The translations under genes and the position numbers were made by a program. Positions 23,894 to 32,079 of a DNA stretch of 34,952 nt are shown here, piece after piece (position 1 is the first letter of the stretch; every line of letters starts with the position of its first letter). The notes under the pieces are model-generated. The model saw only the letters and a list, made by a program, of their open reading frames with translations, had not been told where the DNA came from and did not search any database. Location of the stretch: positions 1-34,952 of the forward strand of contig NZ_MUBM01000151.1 of NCBI RefSeq assembly GCF_002154505.1, given 5' to 3'. This DNA is from Streptomyces carpinensis (GTDB taxonomy: Bacteria > Actinomycetota > Actinomycetes > Streptomycetales > Streptomycetaceae).

Positions 23894-24652
23894 GTGTGGG
23901 AGCGGACTGCGAACACCCGGGAACGGGTTCTGTCCGCCGCAGCGGATCTCTTGAGCCGTGAGGGCCGTGCGGCCATCTCCACCCGCGCTGTGAGCGCGGC
24001 GGCCGGGGTGCAGCCACCGACGCTGTACCGGCTGTTCGGAGACAAGGACGGACTGCTCGACGCACTCGCGGCCTACGGGTTCCAGCAGTACCTCCGGGAG
24101 AAGCAGAACCTGGAGGAGACCGACGATCCCATCGCCGACCTGCGCCGGTCCTGGGATCTGCACGTGGAGTTCGGCCTGTCCCGGCCCGGCTTCTACGTCC
24201 TGATGTACGGCGAAGGGCGTTACCGCGGCGGTATTCCGGCAGGACTGGAGACCATCGCGATCCTGCGCCGGAACATCGCCCGCGTGGCGACCGCCGGCCG
24301 GCTGCGCATGAGTGTGGAGAGCGCCACCCAGCTCGTGCACGCCAACGGTCTCGGCGTCGTGCTGTCCCTGATCGCGACGCCGCCCTCCGAGCGGAATCCC
24401 GAATTGTCGACCCTGGCACGCGAGCACGTGCTGCGAGCGATCACGACCGTGGGCTCCGGCGACCAGGGGGAGGGCACGGACGTCGCGTGCCGGGCCGCGG
24501 CCCTGCGTGAGGCCCTGCGCCACGGCGGCACCACCGTGATGACGCGATCCGAGCGCGCGCTGCTGGCGGACTGGCTCGACCGCCTCGCCGACACCGGTCC
24601 CGCCGCGCGAGAGACACCCAGCAGGAGGGACGGCCCCGATGGCCAGAACTGA
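23894..24652 (+). CDS. TetR-family transcriptional regulator
   Basis: The 252-residue regulator has an N-terminal TetR DNA-binding domain: RERVLSAAADLLSREG, then STRAVSAAAGVQPPTLYRLF and GDKDGLLDAL. The C-terminal ligand domain includes SRPGFYVLMYGEGRYRGGIP. The GTG at 23894 is the first start giving the full domain; no ribosome binding site is visible. It is divergent from the ferredoxin reductase gene with a shared 178-base region. Its 3' end overlaps the start of the PAS-PP2C gene by 14 bases, so the two are co-transcribed and translationally coupled. The effector is unknown. Confidence 0.9.
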   Translation: MWERTANTRERVLSAAADLLSREGRAAISTRAVSAAAGVQPPTLYRLFGDKDGLLDALAAYGFQQYLREKQNLEETDDPIADLRRSWDLHVEFGLSRPGFYVLMYGEGRYRGGIPAGLETIAILRRNIARVATAGRLRMSVESATQLVHANGLGVVLSLIATPPSERNPELSTLAREHVLRAITTVGSGDQGEGTDVACRAAALREALRHGGTTVMTRSERALLADWLDRLADTGPAARETPSRRDGPDGQN

Positions 24653-27092
24653 GGAGTCGACGCCCGGCACCGGGCGGGCGGCCGGGCACACGATCAGCAC
24701 GGCCATGGCGGTGGTGGACTCGGACGGGTCGTTGGCCGCGTGGACGCACGAGGCTCAGCGACTCACCGGTTTCACGGCCGCGGAGGTGGTCGGCTGCTCC
24801 GCCGCACAGGTGCTGGCCGCCCCCGAGGACCTTGCGAAGGCCTCCGAATTCGTGGACCGGGGCCGCTCCGGCGACGGCTGGTGCGGGATCGTCGGACTCC
24901 GCCGCCACGACGGCGGTCCGCTGGTCGTGTACCTGCGGGCGTGTCCGGTGTCGGGGCGGGGCGGAAGGATCCAGTGGCTCGTGACCGCGACCGAGATGAC
25001 GGCCGTTCCCTCCTGGCCCATGAACGGTGCCGGGATGGAGGCACTCCTGTCCAGCGCGCCGATCGGCATCGCCGTCCGCGATCCAGATCTGCGCTGCGTC
25101 TGGGTGAACGACGCGCTGGCACTCCAGGACGGCATCCCCCGCGAGAAACGGCTCGGCCGTCGACTGACGGAGGTGCTCTCGGGGCCCGACGCCGAATCGG
25201 CGGAGGCGGTGATGCGGGAGGTCCTGGAGACCGGAGCCCCGAGGATCGACCACGCCTACCGGACGTGGCTGCAGACGGACACACGCCAGGAGCACTCGTT
25301 CTCGACCTCCTTCTTCCGCCTGGACGACGCCGAGGGCCACGCCCTGGGGCTGTGCGTCATGAGCGTCGATGTGACGGACAGGCAGCGGGCACGCGAACGC
25401 CTGGCCCTTCTCAGCGAGGCAAGCACGCGGATCGGCACCACGCTGGACGTGATGCGGACCGGACAGGAACTCGCCGACCTCGCCGTGCCGCGCCTGGCGG
25501 ACTACGTCACCGTCGACCTGGCGGAGACGGTCCCGCTGGGCGAGGAGTCCCTGGCCCGGCTCGGCGCGACGAACGGGCACATACCGGCCTTCCGCCGAGC
25601 CGGTGTGGCATCGATCCACAAGGGGATCCCGGAATCCCTCTGGTCGCACGGGGATTACGTGTTCGTACCGGCACCGTCCCCCTTCACACAGGTCCTGGCC
25701 TCGGGCAGATCCCATCTGGAACCGGTGCTGGACACCTCCGGCGGTACCTGGCTCCAACGGGATCCGGGACGGCTGGAGAAGATCCGCGAGCACGAGATGC
25801 ACTCCCTGATGATCGTGCCGATCCACGCGCGCGGTGCGGTGCTGGGCGTGGCGGTCTTCGTGCGCATGGACGACTCCGCGCCGTTCGAGACGGACGACCT
25901 GCGCTTCGCCGAGGAACTCGTCGCCCGCGCCGCGCTGTCCCTGGACAATGCCCGCCGCTATGTGCGCGAACGCACCGCCGCGCTCGCCCTTCAGCGCAAC
26001 CTGCTGCCTCGGCGCCTCACCGGCGGCGCGGCCCTGGAGGTGGCCTCCCGCTATCTTCCGTCCGACACTCAGGGCGGAGTGGGAGGCGACTGGTTCGACG
26101 TCATCCCGCTCTCGGGTGCTCGGGTGGCGCTCGTCGTGGGCGACGTGGTGGGACACGGCATCAACGCCGCGGCGACCATGGGCCGGCTGCGCGCGGCGGT
26201 GCACACGCTCGCGAACATGGACCTGCATCCCGACGAGCTGCTGGCACACCTCGACGACACGATCTCCCGCCTCGCCGACGAGGACGGCGACGTCCACAGG
26301 CACACCAGCACGGAAGTGGGCGCCACCTGCCTGTATGCCGTCTACGACCCCGTCACCCGGCGTTGCGCGATGGCACGAGCGGGTCACCCGCCGCCGGTCG
26401 TCATCTCGCCGCAGGGCCGGGTCACGATCCCCGACCTGCCCTCCGGCATACCGCTCGGCGTGGGGCAGTCCTCCTTCGAGGCCGTGGAGCTGGAACTGCC
26501 CGAGGGGTGCGTGCTCGCCCTCTACACCGACGGACTGGTCGAGACACGGGACGAGGACATCGAGGCCGGAATGCACCGCCTGGGCACGGTTCTCGCACAG
26601 CCCGACCGCCCCCTGGAAGAGCTCTGCTCGGACGTGCTCGACACCCTGTCCACCCGAGCGCTCTTCGACGACGCCACCCTGCTCCTGGCCCGTACACACG
26701 CGCTCAGTCCGACACAGGTCGCCTCCTGGGACCTGCCGAACGAGCCAGTCGTCGTCGCGGACGCCAGGGCCCTTGCCACGGCCCGGTTGACCGAATGGGG
26801 ACTGGAGCGTCTCGCGGCCACCACCGAGCTGATCGTCAGCGAGCTGGTCACCAACGCCATCCGGCACGGTGCCGGCCCCATCACCCTTCGTCTCATCCGC
26901 CACCAGGTGCTGGTCTGCGAGGTGACCGACACGAGCGACACCGTCCCGCGCCTGCGCCATGCCCGGGTGACCGACGAAGGCGGTCGAGGCCTCTTCCTCG
27001 TCGCGCAGCTCTCCACCCGACGGGGCACGCGTTTCTCACCGGCCGGCAAGACGGTCTGGGCCGAACAGGAAGTCAACTCGAACCCCTCCTGA
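24639..27092 (+). CDS. PAS-PAS-GAF-PP2C-HATPase regulatory protein (RsbU/SpoIIE type)
   Basis: The 817-residue cytoplasmic signalling protein has two PAS-like domains (about 20-120 and 130-245), a GAF domain (about 255-440), a PP2C/SpoIIE phosphatase (about 460-680) and a C-terminal GHKL ATPase (about 700-815). Phosphatase metal sites are GGDWFD near 483, GDVVGHG, LYTDGLVE near 629 and DDATLLL near 676. The ATPase N-box is SELVTNAIRHG near 735 and the G-box is DEGGRGLFL. This fusion resembles streptomycete proteins that combine anti-anti-sigma phosphatase and anti-sigma kinase functions in partner-switching. The ATG lies inside the end of the TetR gene after AGGAGGGA. No STAS-domain partner is encoded nearby. 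The signal sensed by the PAS/GAF parts is unknown. Confidence 0.93.
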   Translation: MARTEESTPGTGRAAGHTISTAMAVVDSDGSLAAWTHEAQRLTGFTAAEVVGCSAAQVLAAPEDLAKASEFVDRGRSGDGWCGIVGLRRHDGGPLVVYLRACPVSGRGGRIQWLVTATEMTAVPSWPMNGAGMEALLSSAPIGIAVRDPDLRCVWVNDALALQDGIPREKRLGRRLTEVLSGPDAESAEAVMREVLETGAPRIDHAYRTWLQTDTRQEHSFSTSFFRLDDAEGHALGLCVMSVDVTDRQRARERLALLSEASTRIGTTLDVMRTGQELADLAVPRLADYVTVDLAETVPLGEESLARLGATNGHIPAFRRAGVASIHKGIPESLWSHGDYVFVPAPSPFTQVLASGRSHLEPVLDTSGGTWLQRDPGRLEKIREHEMHSLMIVPIHARGAVLGVAVFVRMDDSAPFETDDLRFAEELVARAALSLDNARRYVRERTAALALQRNLLPRRLTGGAALEVASRYLPSDTQGGVGGDWFDVIPLSGARVALVVGDVVGHGINAAATMGRLRAAVHTLANMDLHPDELLAHLDDTISRLADEDGDVHRHTSTEVGATCLYAVYDPVTRRCAMARAGHPPPVVISPQGRVTIPDLPSGIPLGVGQSSFEAVELELPEGCVLALYTDGLVETRDEDIEAGMHRLGTVLAQPDRPLEELCSDVLDTLSTRALFDDATLLLARTHALSPTQVASWDLPNEPVVVADARALATARLTEWGLERLAATTELIVSELVTNAIRHGAGPITLRLIRHQVLVCEVTDTSDTVPRLRHARVTDEGGRGLFLVAQLSTRRGTRFSPAGKTVWAEQEVNSNPS

Positions 27093-27135
27093 ACGACCGG
27101 GCACGCGAGGGCCTGAACGACCGGGGACGCGCGGG
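27088..27135 (+). repeat. 24-bp tandem duplication at 3' end of PP2C gene
   Basis: Two adjacent 24-base units (27088-27111 and 27112-27135) begin CCTGAACGACCGGG and differ at two positions. The first unit contains the stop codon of the PP2C gene, so the second may be a slippage copy of the gene end. No function is apparent. Confidence 0.75.
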
Positions 27136-27232
27136 TCGGGCCCTGCACCGGTGCGGCCCCGATCTCGGGCACCCGCCCTTTCGTCTCCACGCCACGGTTT
27201 CGGTGAGGATCTGTAACGAAAAGGAGGGCAGG

Positions 27233-27250
27233 ATGGGCCCCTGGTGCTGA
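27233..27250 (+). CDS. Five-codon ORF (MGPWC) with near-perfect ribosome binding site
   Basis: AAGGAGG at 27221-27227 is placed five bases before ATG GGC CCC TGG TGC TGA, a better ribosome binding site than most full genes in this window. The peptide would be Met-Gly-Pro-Trp-Cys. It ends 28 bases before the TetR start at 27279, in a different frame. It may be a regulatory leader peptide, with translation adjusting expression of the TetR gene, or an accidental match left after a frameshift moved the old start. Nothing downstream shows clear attenuator hairpins. Confidence 0.3.
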   Translation: MGPWC

Positions 27251-27278
27251 CAGGCTCGTGTGTCGGGAAGGGCATGTG

Positions 27279-27956
27279 ATGACGAGTGCGAACCGCAGCC
27301 GCCCGGAGGCGGGCGGAGGCAAGCACGGCAGCCGTGCGGATTCGGCGTCGCCGGGGGCCTCCGCCGGCCGGCCGAGAGACCCGGCGATCGAGGAGGCGAT
27401 CATCCAGGCCACCCGGCGGCGGCTGGCCAGTGACGGCTACTCGTCGATGACGATCGGGGACATCGTCGCCGACGCCGGTGTCACCCGCCCCACCCTCTAC
27501 CGGCGTTGGGCGAACAAGTACGACCTCGTCATCGACGCCCTCCGCTACGGGCTGCGCAAGCAGCGGGAGGCCTATCCGCCGCTGGACATGGACGGGCTTG
27601 CCTCGCGTGAGGCCTTCACCGAGGCCGTACGACGTCTCGACCCCCGGTATTACAACGACAAGGCCATGGCGCTGCACGGCAACTTCATGGCCGAGGTCGA
27701 ACGGGCGCCGGGCCTGCTCGAACAGCTGCGTGAGCACGGTGTGCGGCCCCGCTGCGAGGAGCTGTTGCTGACGCTGGTGTCGCTTCAGCGGCGCGGAGCC
27801 GTCCGCGAGGACGCGGATCTCGACATGGTCGTCAGCCTGTGCTTCGGGAGCTACTTCGCCGACTACCTGCGTACCGGTCGAGAAGTCCCCGCCGACTTCG
27901 CTGAGCAGGTCGTCGCCGCACTGTGGCCGGCCATCGCCGCCGACGGCGAGACCTGA
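27279..27956 (+). CDS. TetR-family transcriptional regulator
   Basis: The 225-residue regulator starts with a disordered Ser/Gly/Ala-rich tail of about 35 residues, then the TetR helix-turn-helix: EEAIIQATRRRLASDGYSS, then IGDIVADAGVTRPTLYRRWA and NKYDLVIDAL. The ligand domain resembles TetR_C members with GNFMAEVERAPGLLEQLREH. The ATG at 27279 after GAAGGG is preferred to the upstream GTG at 27258. It converges on the aldo/keto reductase gene, and the two are separated by GC-rich hairpins. A candidate binding site is the pair of CCTGCGCAGG palindromes in front of the reductase; that link is inference. Confidence 0.92.
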   Translation: MTSANRSRPEAGGGKHGSRADSASPGASAGRPRDPAIEEAIIQATRRRLASDGYSSMTIGDIVADAGVTRPTLYRRWANKYDLVIDALRYGLRKQREAYPPLDMDGLASREAFTEAVRRLDPRYYNDKAMALHGNFMAEVERAPGLLEQLREHGVRPRCEELLLTLVSLQRRGAVREDADLDMVVSLCFGSYFADYLRTGREVPADFAEQVVAALWPAIAADGET

Positions 27957-27980
27957 CGGAGCCCACGGCGGGTGAGCGCG

Positions 27981-28037
27981 CCGGCCCGGCCATGCGGCAG
28001 CGGCGTCACCCGGGCCGGGCAGGACCGCCCGGCCCGG
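27981..28037. terminator. Overlapping GC hairpins between convergent genes
   Basis: CCGGGCCGGGC (28010-28020) can pair with GCCCGGCCCGG (28027-28037) as a perfect 11-bp stem with a 6-base loop, or with CCGGCCCGG (27981-27989) upstream. The two folds exclude each other. They lie between the convergent TetR and aldo/keto reductase genes, so they probably act as a bidirectional terminator. No T-run follows. Confidence 0.65.
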
Positions 28038-28052
28038 TGAGTTCCCGACGAC

Positions 28053-29057
28053 TCAGGGGCGCCGTTCCGGCACGCTGTCGTGGACCCGCTTGGGATCCGT
28101 GACCGCCACCGGCCGCAGGATCTCCTCGATACGGGCCATCAGCCCGGCCTCCAGCACGACACCGGAGGCCTTGACGTTCTCCGCCACCTGGTCCGGGCGC
28201 GAGGCGCCGATGATGGCCGCCGAGACGTTGGGGTTCTGCAGCACCCAGGCGACCGCGAGCTGGGCCGGGGACAGCCCCGCCTCGGCGGCGAGCGGCTCGA
28301 GGTGCTGCACCGCTTCCAGGACCTCGTCGCGCATCCACCGTGCGATCATGCCGGCGCCGCCCTTGTCATCGGTGGCCCGTGACCCCTGGGGCGGCTGCCG
28401 ACCGGGCTCGTACTTGCCCGTCAGCACACCCTGCGCCAGCGGCGAGAACACCACCTGACCCAGCCCGAGCTCCTCGCAGGTCGGCACGACCTCACCCTCG
28501 ATCACCCGCCACAGCGCGTTGTACTGGGGCTGGTTGGACACCAGGGGGAAGTGCAGGTCGCGCGCCATGGCGTGGGCCCGGCGGATCTGCTCGGCGGGCC
28601 ACTCGGACACACCGATGTAGAGGGCCTTGCCGGAGCGGACGACGTCGGCGAACGCCTCCATCGTCTCCTCCAGCGGTGTGGCCACGTCGTACCGGTGCGC
28701 CTGGTACAGATCCACGTAGTCGGTCTGCAGCCGGCGCAGCGACCCGTCGATGGACTCCATGATGTGCTTGCGGGACAGCCCCCGGTCGTTGCGGCCGGGT
28801 CCGGTCGGCCAGTACACCTTGGTGAGGATCTCCAGGCCCTCGCGTCGCTCACCCCGCAGCGCTGCGCCGAGCACCGTCTCGGCGCGCGTGGCGGCGTAGA
28901 CGTCGGCGGTGTCGAACGTCGTGATGCCCGCGTCCAGCGCGGCGCGCACGCACGCGGTCGCGGCGTCCGCCTCCACCTGCGAACCGTGGGTGAGCCAGTT
29001 CCCGTAGGCGATCTCGCTGATGACGAGCCCGCTGCGGCCGAGGTGGCGGTATTCCAT
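28053..29057 (-). CDS. Aldo/keto reductase
   Basis: The 334-residue NADPH-dependent (beta/alpha)8-barrel oxidoreductase resembles the potassium-channel beta-subunit-like AKR group. Catalytic tetrad: Asp and Tyr in FDTADVY (about 49-55), Lys in ILTKVYW and His in YQAHRYD. The SNQPQYNALWR and IIGASRPDQVAENV segments shape the cofactor site. It would reduce aldehydes or ketones in the cytoplasm, often in detoxification. The ATG at 29057 follows AAGGACAGG. Upstream are two identical CCTGCGCAGG palindromes 73 bases apart, implying control by a dimeric repressor with looping. The length is normal. Confidence 0.93.
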   Translation of the reverse strand: MEYRHLGRSGLVISEIAYGNWLTHGSQVEADAATACVRAALDAGITTFDTADVYAATRAETVLGAALRGERREGLEILTKVYWPTGPGRNDRGLSRKHIMESIDGSLRRLQTDYVDLYQAHRYDVATPLEETMEAFADVVRSGKALYIGVSEWPAEQIRRAHAMARDLHFPLVSNQPQYNALWRVIEGEVVPTCEELGLGQVVFSPLAQGVLTGKYEPGRQPPQGSRATDDKGGAGMIARWMRDEVLEAVQHLEPLAAEAGLSPAQLAVAWVLQNPNVSAAIIGASRPDQVAENVKASGVVLEAGLMARIEEILRPVAVTDPKRVHDSVPERRP

Positions 29058-29091
29058 GGGCGACCTGTCCTTCTGTCTGCCGTGCTTCGGG

Positions 29092-29180
29092 GACCCTGCG
29101 CAGGAGCTTTCATCAGATCATTTCCCTCTGCCCCGCGCCAGGGCGTGCCTGCCACTGCTGGACGTAGCCTGCGCAGGGTC
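29092..29180. promoter_or_regulatory. Two CCTGCGCAGG palindromes within a 13-bp inverted repeat, upstream of aldo/keto reductase
   Basis: GACCCTGCGCAGG (29092-29104) and CCTGCGCAGGGTC (29168-29180) form a perfect 13-bp inverted repeat. The 10-bp core CCTGCGCAGG is itself a perfect palindrome, so each end is a complete dyad. The cores are 73 bases apart, close to seven helical turns. They lie 35-123 bases upstream of the reductase start. Paired operators for a dimeric regulator are the simplest reading; a very small non-autonomous element is an alternative. Confidence 0.6.
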
Positions 29181-29226
29181 ACCCTGCCCCGCCCCTGCGG
29201 TCGCCGGGCTGCCGGCCTTCGGCGGG

Positions 29227-30372
29227 TCAGGCTGCCGCCGGTTCCCGGTTCCGCTCCAGGATGATCATGGCCATGTCGTCGTGCAGCCGTCCGCCGACGT
29301 GCGCCTCCAGATCGGCGGCGATCCTTCGGAGCAGATGTTCGGGCCGGTGGTCCGCCCAGGCCGCGGCGCGTTCGGCGAGCGGATAGAAGACGCCCCGGCT
29401 GTCACGGGCCTCGGTGACACCGTCGGTGTACAGCAGCAGCCGCTCTCCCGCCGCGAAGGGGAAGGCCGTGGTGGAGTACGTTCCGTCGGAGATCCCGCCG
29501 AGGCCGAGCGGAGGCGCGGGCTCGGGCACGGCGAGTGTGGTCGCCGTGGCGGTGCCGCGGCGCAGCAGCAGAGGCGGTGGGTGCCCGCAGCTGATCACGT
29601 GCACCAGCGGCCGGTCGTCCGGGATGTCCAGCACCACGGCGGTCACGAACCGCTCGGGCGCGTCCTCGGCGGGCTCCGAGAACTCCCGCAGGCCCCAGCG
29701 GACCGCGTCCTCCACGTAGGCCACCAGATCTGGCAGAGGCATCTCCCGGTGGGCGGCGGCGCGGAAGGCGCCCAGCACGATGGCCGTGTCGCTGATCGTG
29801 GCCAGGCCCTTGCCGCGGACGTCCCCGATGACCAGCCGGGTCGATCCGCTGGTGCGTGCCACGGCGTACAGGTCGCCGCCTATGCCCGTGTCGGCCTCGG
29901 CGCTGCGGTAGGCAGAGGCCAGGGAGACCGGACCGGCCCGCTCGGGAAGCGGGCGCAGTACGACGCGCTGAGCCGCGTCGGACACCGAACGCACCCGGAC
30001 CAGCTCCCGCTCACGCCCCTCTCGCAGATGAGTGAAGAACGCCAGAAGGGCGCAGAGCACGGTCAGCGCCGCGAGCTCCACGACGACACTCTCCGTGGCC
30101 AGGGTTCTTCGGACCACCCCGGCGCTGATCAGCGCGAGCACCGCCAGGGCGCCGACCAGCGCGGTGGCCCGCGGGCCGGTGCCCATGGCGGTGATCGCCA
30201 CGGCGACCACCAGCAGGTGGGCGATGTGGACGTCCGGGGGCAGGAAACCGTCGGCGACCGGTATGGCCACGATCAGCATCACCGGCGCGATCAGCCACCG
30301 CGGACGCGGGGCCGCCTGCCACCGGGCCCGCAGCTTCCCGGCGACGGAATTCGTCATGGTCACAGTGCTCAT
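29227..30372 (-). CDS. Membrane PP2C/SpoIIE-type phosphatase (RsbU-like)
   Basis: The 381-residue protein has four predicted membrane helices (about 26-44, 50-64, 69-87 and 97-114), a short linker, and a C-terminal PP2C domain with GGDLYAV, GDVRGKG, LYTDGVTEARD and DDMAMII metal motifs. Such proteins dephosphorylate STAS-domain anti-anti-sigma factors and so release sigma factors in response to membrane-linked signals. The frame is open to 30729 over the neighbouring relic, but the ATG at 30372 after GGGAG is the clear start. It is a second PP2C protein within 5 kb of the PAS-GAF-PP2C gene, but has no ATPase domain. Confidence 0.92.
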   Translation of the reverse strand: MSTVTMTNSVAGKLRARWQAAPRPRWLIAPVMLIVAIPVADGFLPPDVHIAHLLVVAVAITAMGTGPRATALVGALAVLALISAGVVRRTLATESVVVELAALTVLCALLAFFTHLREGRERELVRVRSVSDAAQRVVLRPLPERAGPVSLASAYRSAEADTGIGGDLYAVARTSGSTRLVIGDVRGKGLATISDTAIVLGAFRAAAHREMPLPDLVAYVEDAVRWGLREFSEPAEDAPERFVTAVVLDIPDDRPLVHVISCGHPPPLLLRRGTATATTLAVPEPAPPLGLGGISDGTYSTTAFPFAAGERLLLYTDGVTEARDSRGVFYPLAERAAAWADHRPEHLLRRIAADLEAHVGGRLHDDMAMIILERNREPAAA

Positions 30373-30517
30373 GCCGTGCTCCCGCCCTTGGCACTCCAGT
30401 CTCAAACTCTCACATGTCCCCCTAAGAACCACGAGACGGCCGACAGCCATGCCGCACGGCTGCCGAGGCGCAACCGGAGGAGGCCGAGCACCTCGTGACC
30501 GTCTCCGGAGACGGCGG

Positions 30518-31488
30518 TCAGTTCTTGACGATCTCGTCCCGGTCGATGTGGTGGCGGTGGACGGGGCGGACATCTGCTCCGGTGCGGGGAAGCCGGCTTG
30601 TCGCCTGCCTGTCCCGCCTTGGCGTTGTTCCTGGCCGCGGCGTCGCCGCCGGTCATCTCGACGCGGGTGCGGCGCGGCCGCTCGTACGCTGTGAAGGCGG
30701 ACTCGGGGGCGGGCAGGTCGCGCAGGCACCGGGCCGGCTCGACGGAGCCCTCGATGGCCGGCGACGCGCCCCGGCCGGAGCTGGAGGACGGCGCGTGTGC
30801 CGCGTCGCCGACGAGGACCATGCGGCCGCGGTGCCAGTGCGGCACGGACGGCATGCGCTCCATCGGGCCGACCGAGACCGGGTCACCGGGTTCGGTGTGT
30901 GCGAGCAGGGCCCGCCCGGGGTGTGGTCGGCGTACAGCTCCCGCAGCCGGGACAGCCACTGGCCGGCCGGTACGCGCTTGACCTCGGCCGAGGTCATCGG
31001 CTCGGGGCTGGGCAGCCCGGCGAACCAGACGATGCGTCCGGCGGGCAGGCCCCAGTACCCCATGAAGGTGCGGCGGAAGGCGAGTCGCCGTCGTCCTCCG
31101 CGGCCACGAGCCGTTTGCCGTGGGCGAGGTGGATGCCGTCCGCGCTCGCGAAATCGGCGAGTGCGCGGAACAGGTCGGCGCGTGCCATGGCCCGGGTGGC
31201 GGGCAGGCCGGGGAAGCCGTGGAACGCGCTGAGGCGCCTTCCACCGCCGTCGGCCATCACCACACCCGGGACCGGCTGCCCGATGGCCTCGATGACGGTG
31301 TGGGCGCCGACGACGCGCAGCGCGTCGATCCCGTTGGGCGCGAGGCTCAGCATCGCCCCCACACCGTCGGCCGCGGACGGGTGCGACTCGAAGACCGTCG
31401 CCTCGATGCCCGCCCGGCGCAGTGCGAGTGCGGTGACGGGGCCGGCGATGCCGCCCCCGATGACCAACGCCGTGCTGACCTTGCCCAT
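30518..31488 (-). pseudogene. Frameshifted FAD-dependent monooxygenase (PHBH-like)
   Basis: The start at 31488 (after GGGAGGGGG) reads STALVIGGGIAGPVTALALR, the FAD-binding GxGxxG of class A flavoprotein hydroxylases, and continues to about 31090 (LVAAEDDGDS). Then about 90 residues, including the usual DG motif, are missing and the frame changes: RRTFMGYWGLPAGRIVWFAG. A second shift near 30925 gives ALLAHTEPGDPVSVGPMERM, HRGRMVLVGDAAHAPSSSSG and the C-terminal helices. A third gives the usual end HRHHIDRDEIVKN with a stop at 30518. GDAAHA is intact, but the following GQGAS is GRGAS. Multiple frameshifts plus a deletion make function impossible. Intact relatives hydroxylate aromatic or polyketide substrates. 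Confidence 0.85.
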
Positions 31489-31540
31489 GCCCCCTCCCCA
31501 GGCGGAGAGCGCCTGACGGACGGTGCGGAGATGGTCTCGG

Positions 31541-32074
31541 TCAACGGCGGTTCCAGCTGCGGAGCTTGTCCGGATTGAGTACCAACCACACAGCGGTGAT
31601 CTTCTCGTGCCGCACGGTGAAGCTGACGACACCGCACACCCTGTCGTCGTGACGCAGGACCAGACCCGTCCCGCCGTTCACGGAGTGCAGCGTGGTCTCG
31701 ACTCCGGGCTGCTGCCACAGTCCGCCGAGCAGGAACCGGGCGGTGCGGTCCGCGCCGTGAATCGGGTTCAGGGGGGCGTGGCCCTTGCCGCCGCCGTCGC
31801 CGATCAGGGTGACGTCCCGGTCGAGCAGTGAGAGCACAGTGGCGAGGTCTCCCGTATGGCAGGCGGTCCGGAAAGCGGCCACGACCCGGGTGCGTACACC
31901 GGAGACGGTCTCCCGCCGGCGGCGCTCACCGATGTGCCGGCGGACCCAGGACGCGAGCTTCCGGCCCGCCCGCGGGGTCCGGCCGGCGATCGCGATCACC
32001 TCCTTCAAGGGCAGCGCGAGCAGGTCGCCCAGGGCGAACGCGGTCCCTCCGGCAGGAGGCAGGGGTTCCCGCAT
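31541..32074 (-). CDS. Truncated ECF sigma factor: region 4 plus SnoaL-like domain
   Basis: The 177-residue frame starts with LGDLLALPLKEVIAIAGRTP and RAGRKLASWVRRHIGERR, which match sigma region 4 of SigJ/ECF41-like factors. A SnoaL/NTF2-like domain follows (VVAAFRTACHTGDLATVLSL, DGGGKGHAPLNPI), ending in the NPDKL motif. Region 2, which binds core polymerase and the -10, is absent, so it cannot initiate transcription alone. The ATG at 32074 comes five bases after the stop of the intact ECF41 gene, suggesting coupling; a start at 32137 would overlap that gene. It could be a degraded duplicate sharing an operon, or a regulator competing for ligands or DNA. The open frame through 177 codons argues it is not long dead. 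Confidence 0.65.
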   Translation of the reverse strand: MREPLPPAGGTAFALGDLLALPLKEVIAIAGRTPRAGRKLASWVRRHIGERRRRETVSGVRTRVVAAFRTACHTGDLATVLSLLDRDVTLIGDGGGKGHAPLNPIHGADRTARFLLGGLWQQPGVETTLHSVNGGTGLVLRHDDRVCGVVSFTVRHEKITAVWLVLNPDKLRSWNRR

Positions 32075-32079
32075 GACCG

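Noticed and set aside
29092..29180. Terminal inverted repeats of an insertion sequence
   Set aside because: Only 63 bases lie between the repeats, there is no transposase, and no flanking target duplication is visible. Each repeat is itself palindromic, which suits a protein-binding site better.
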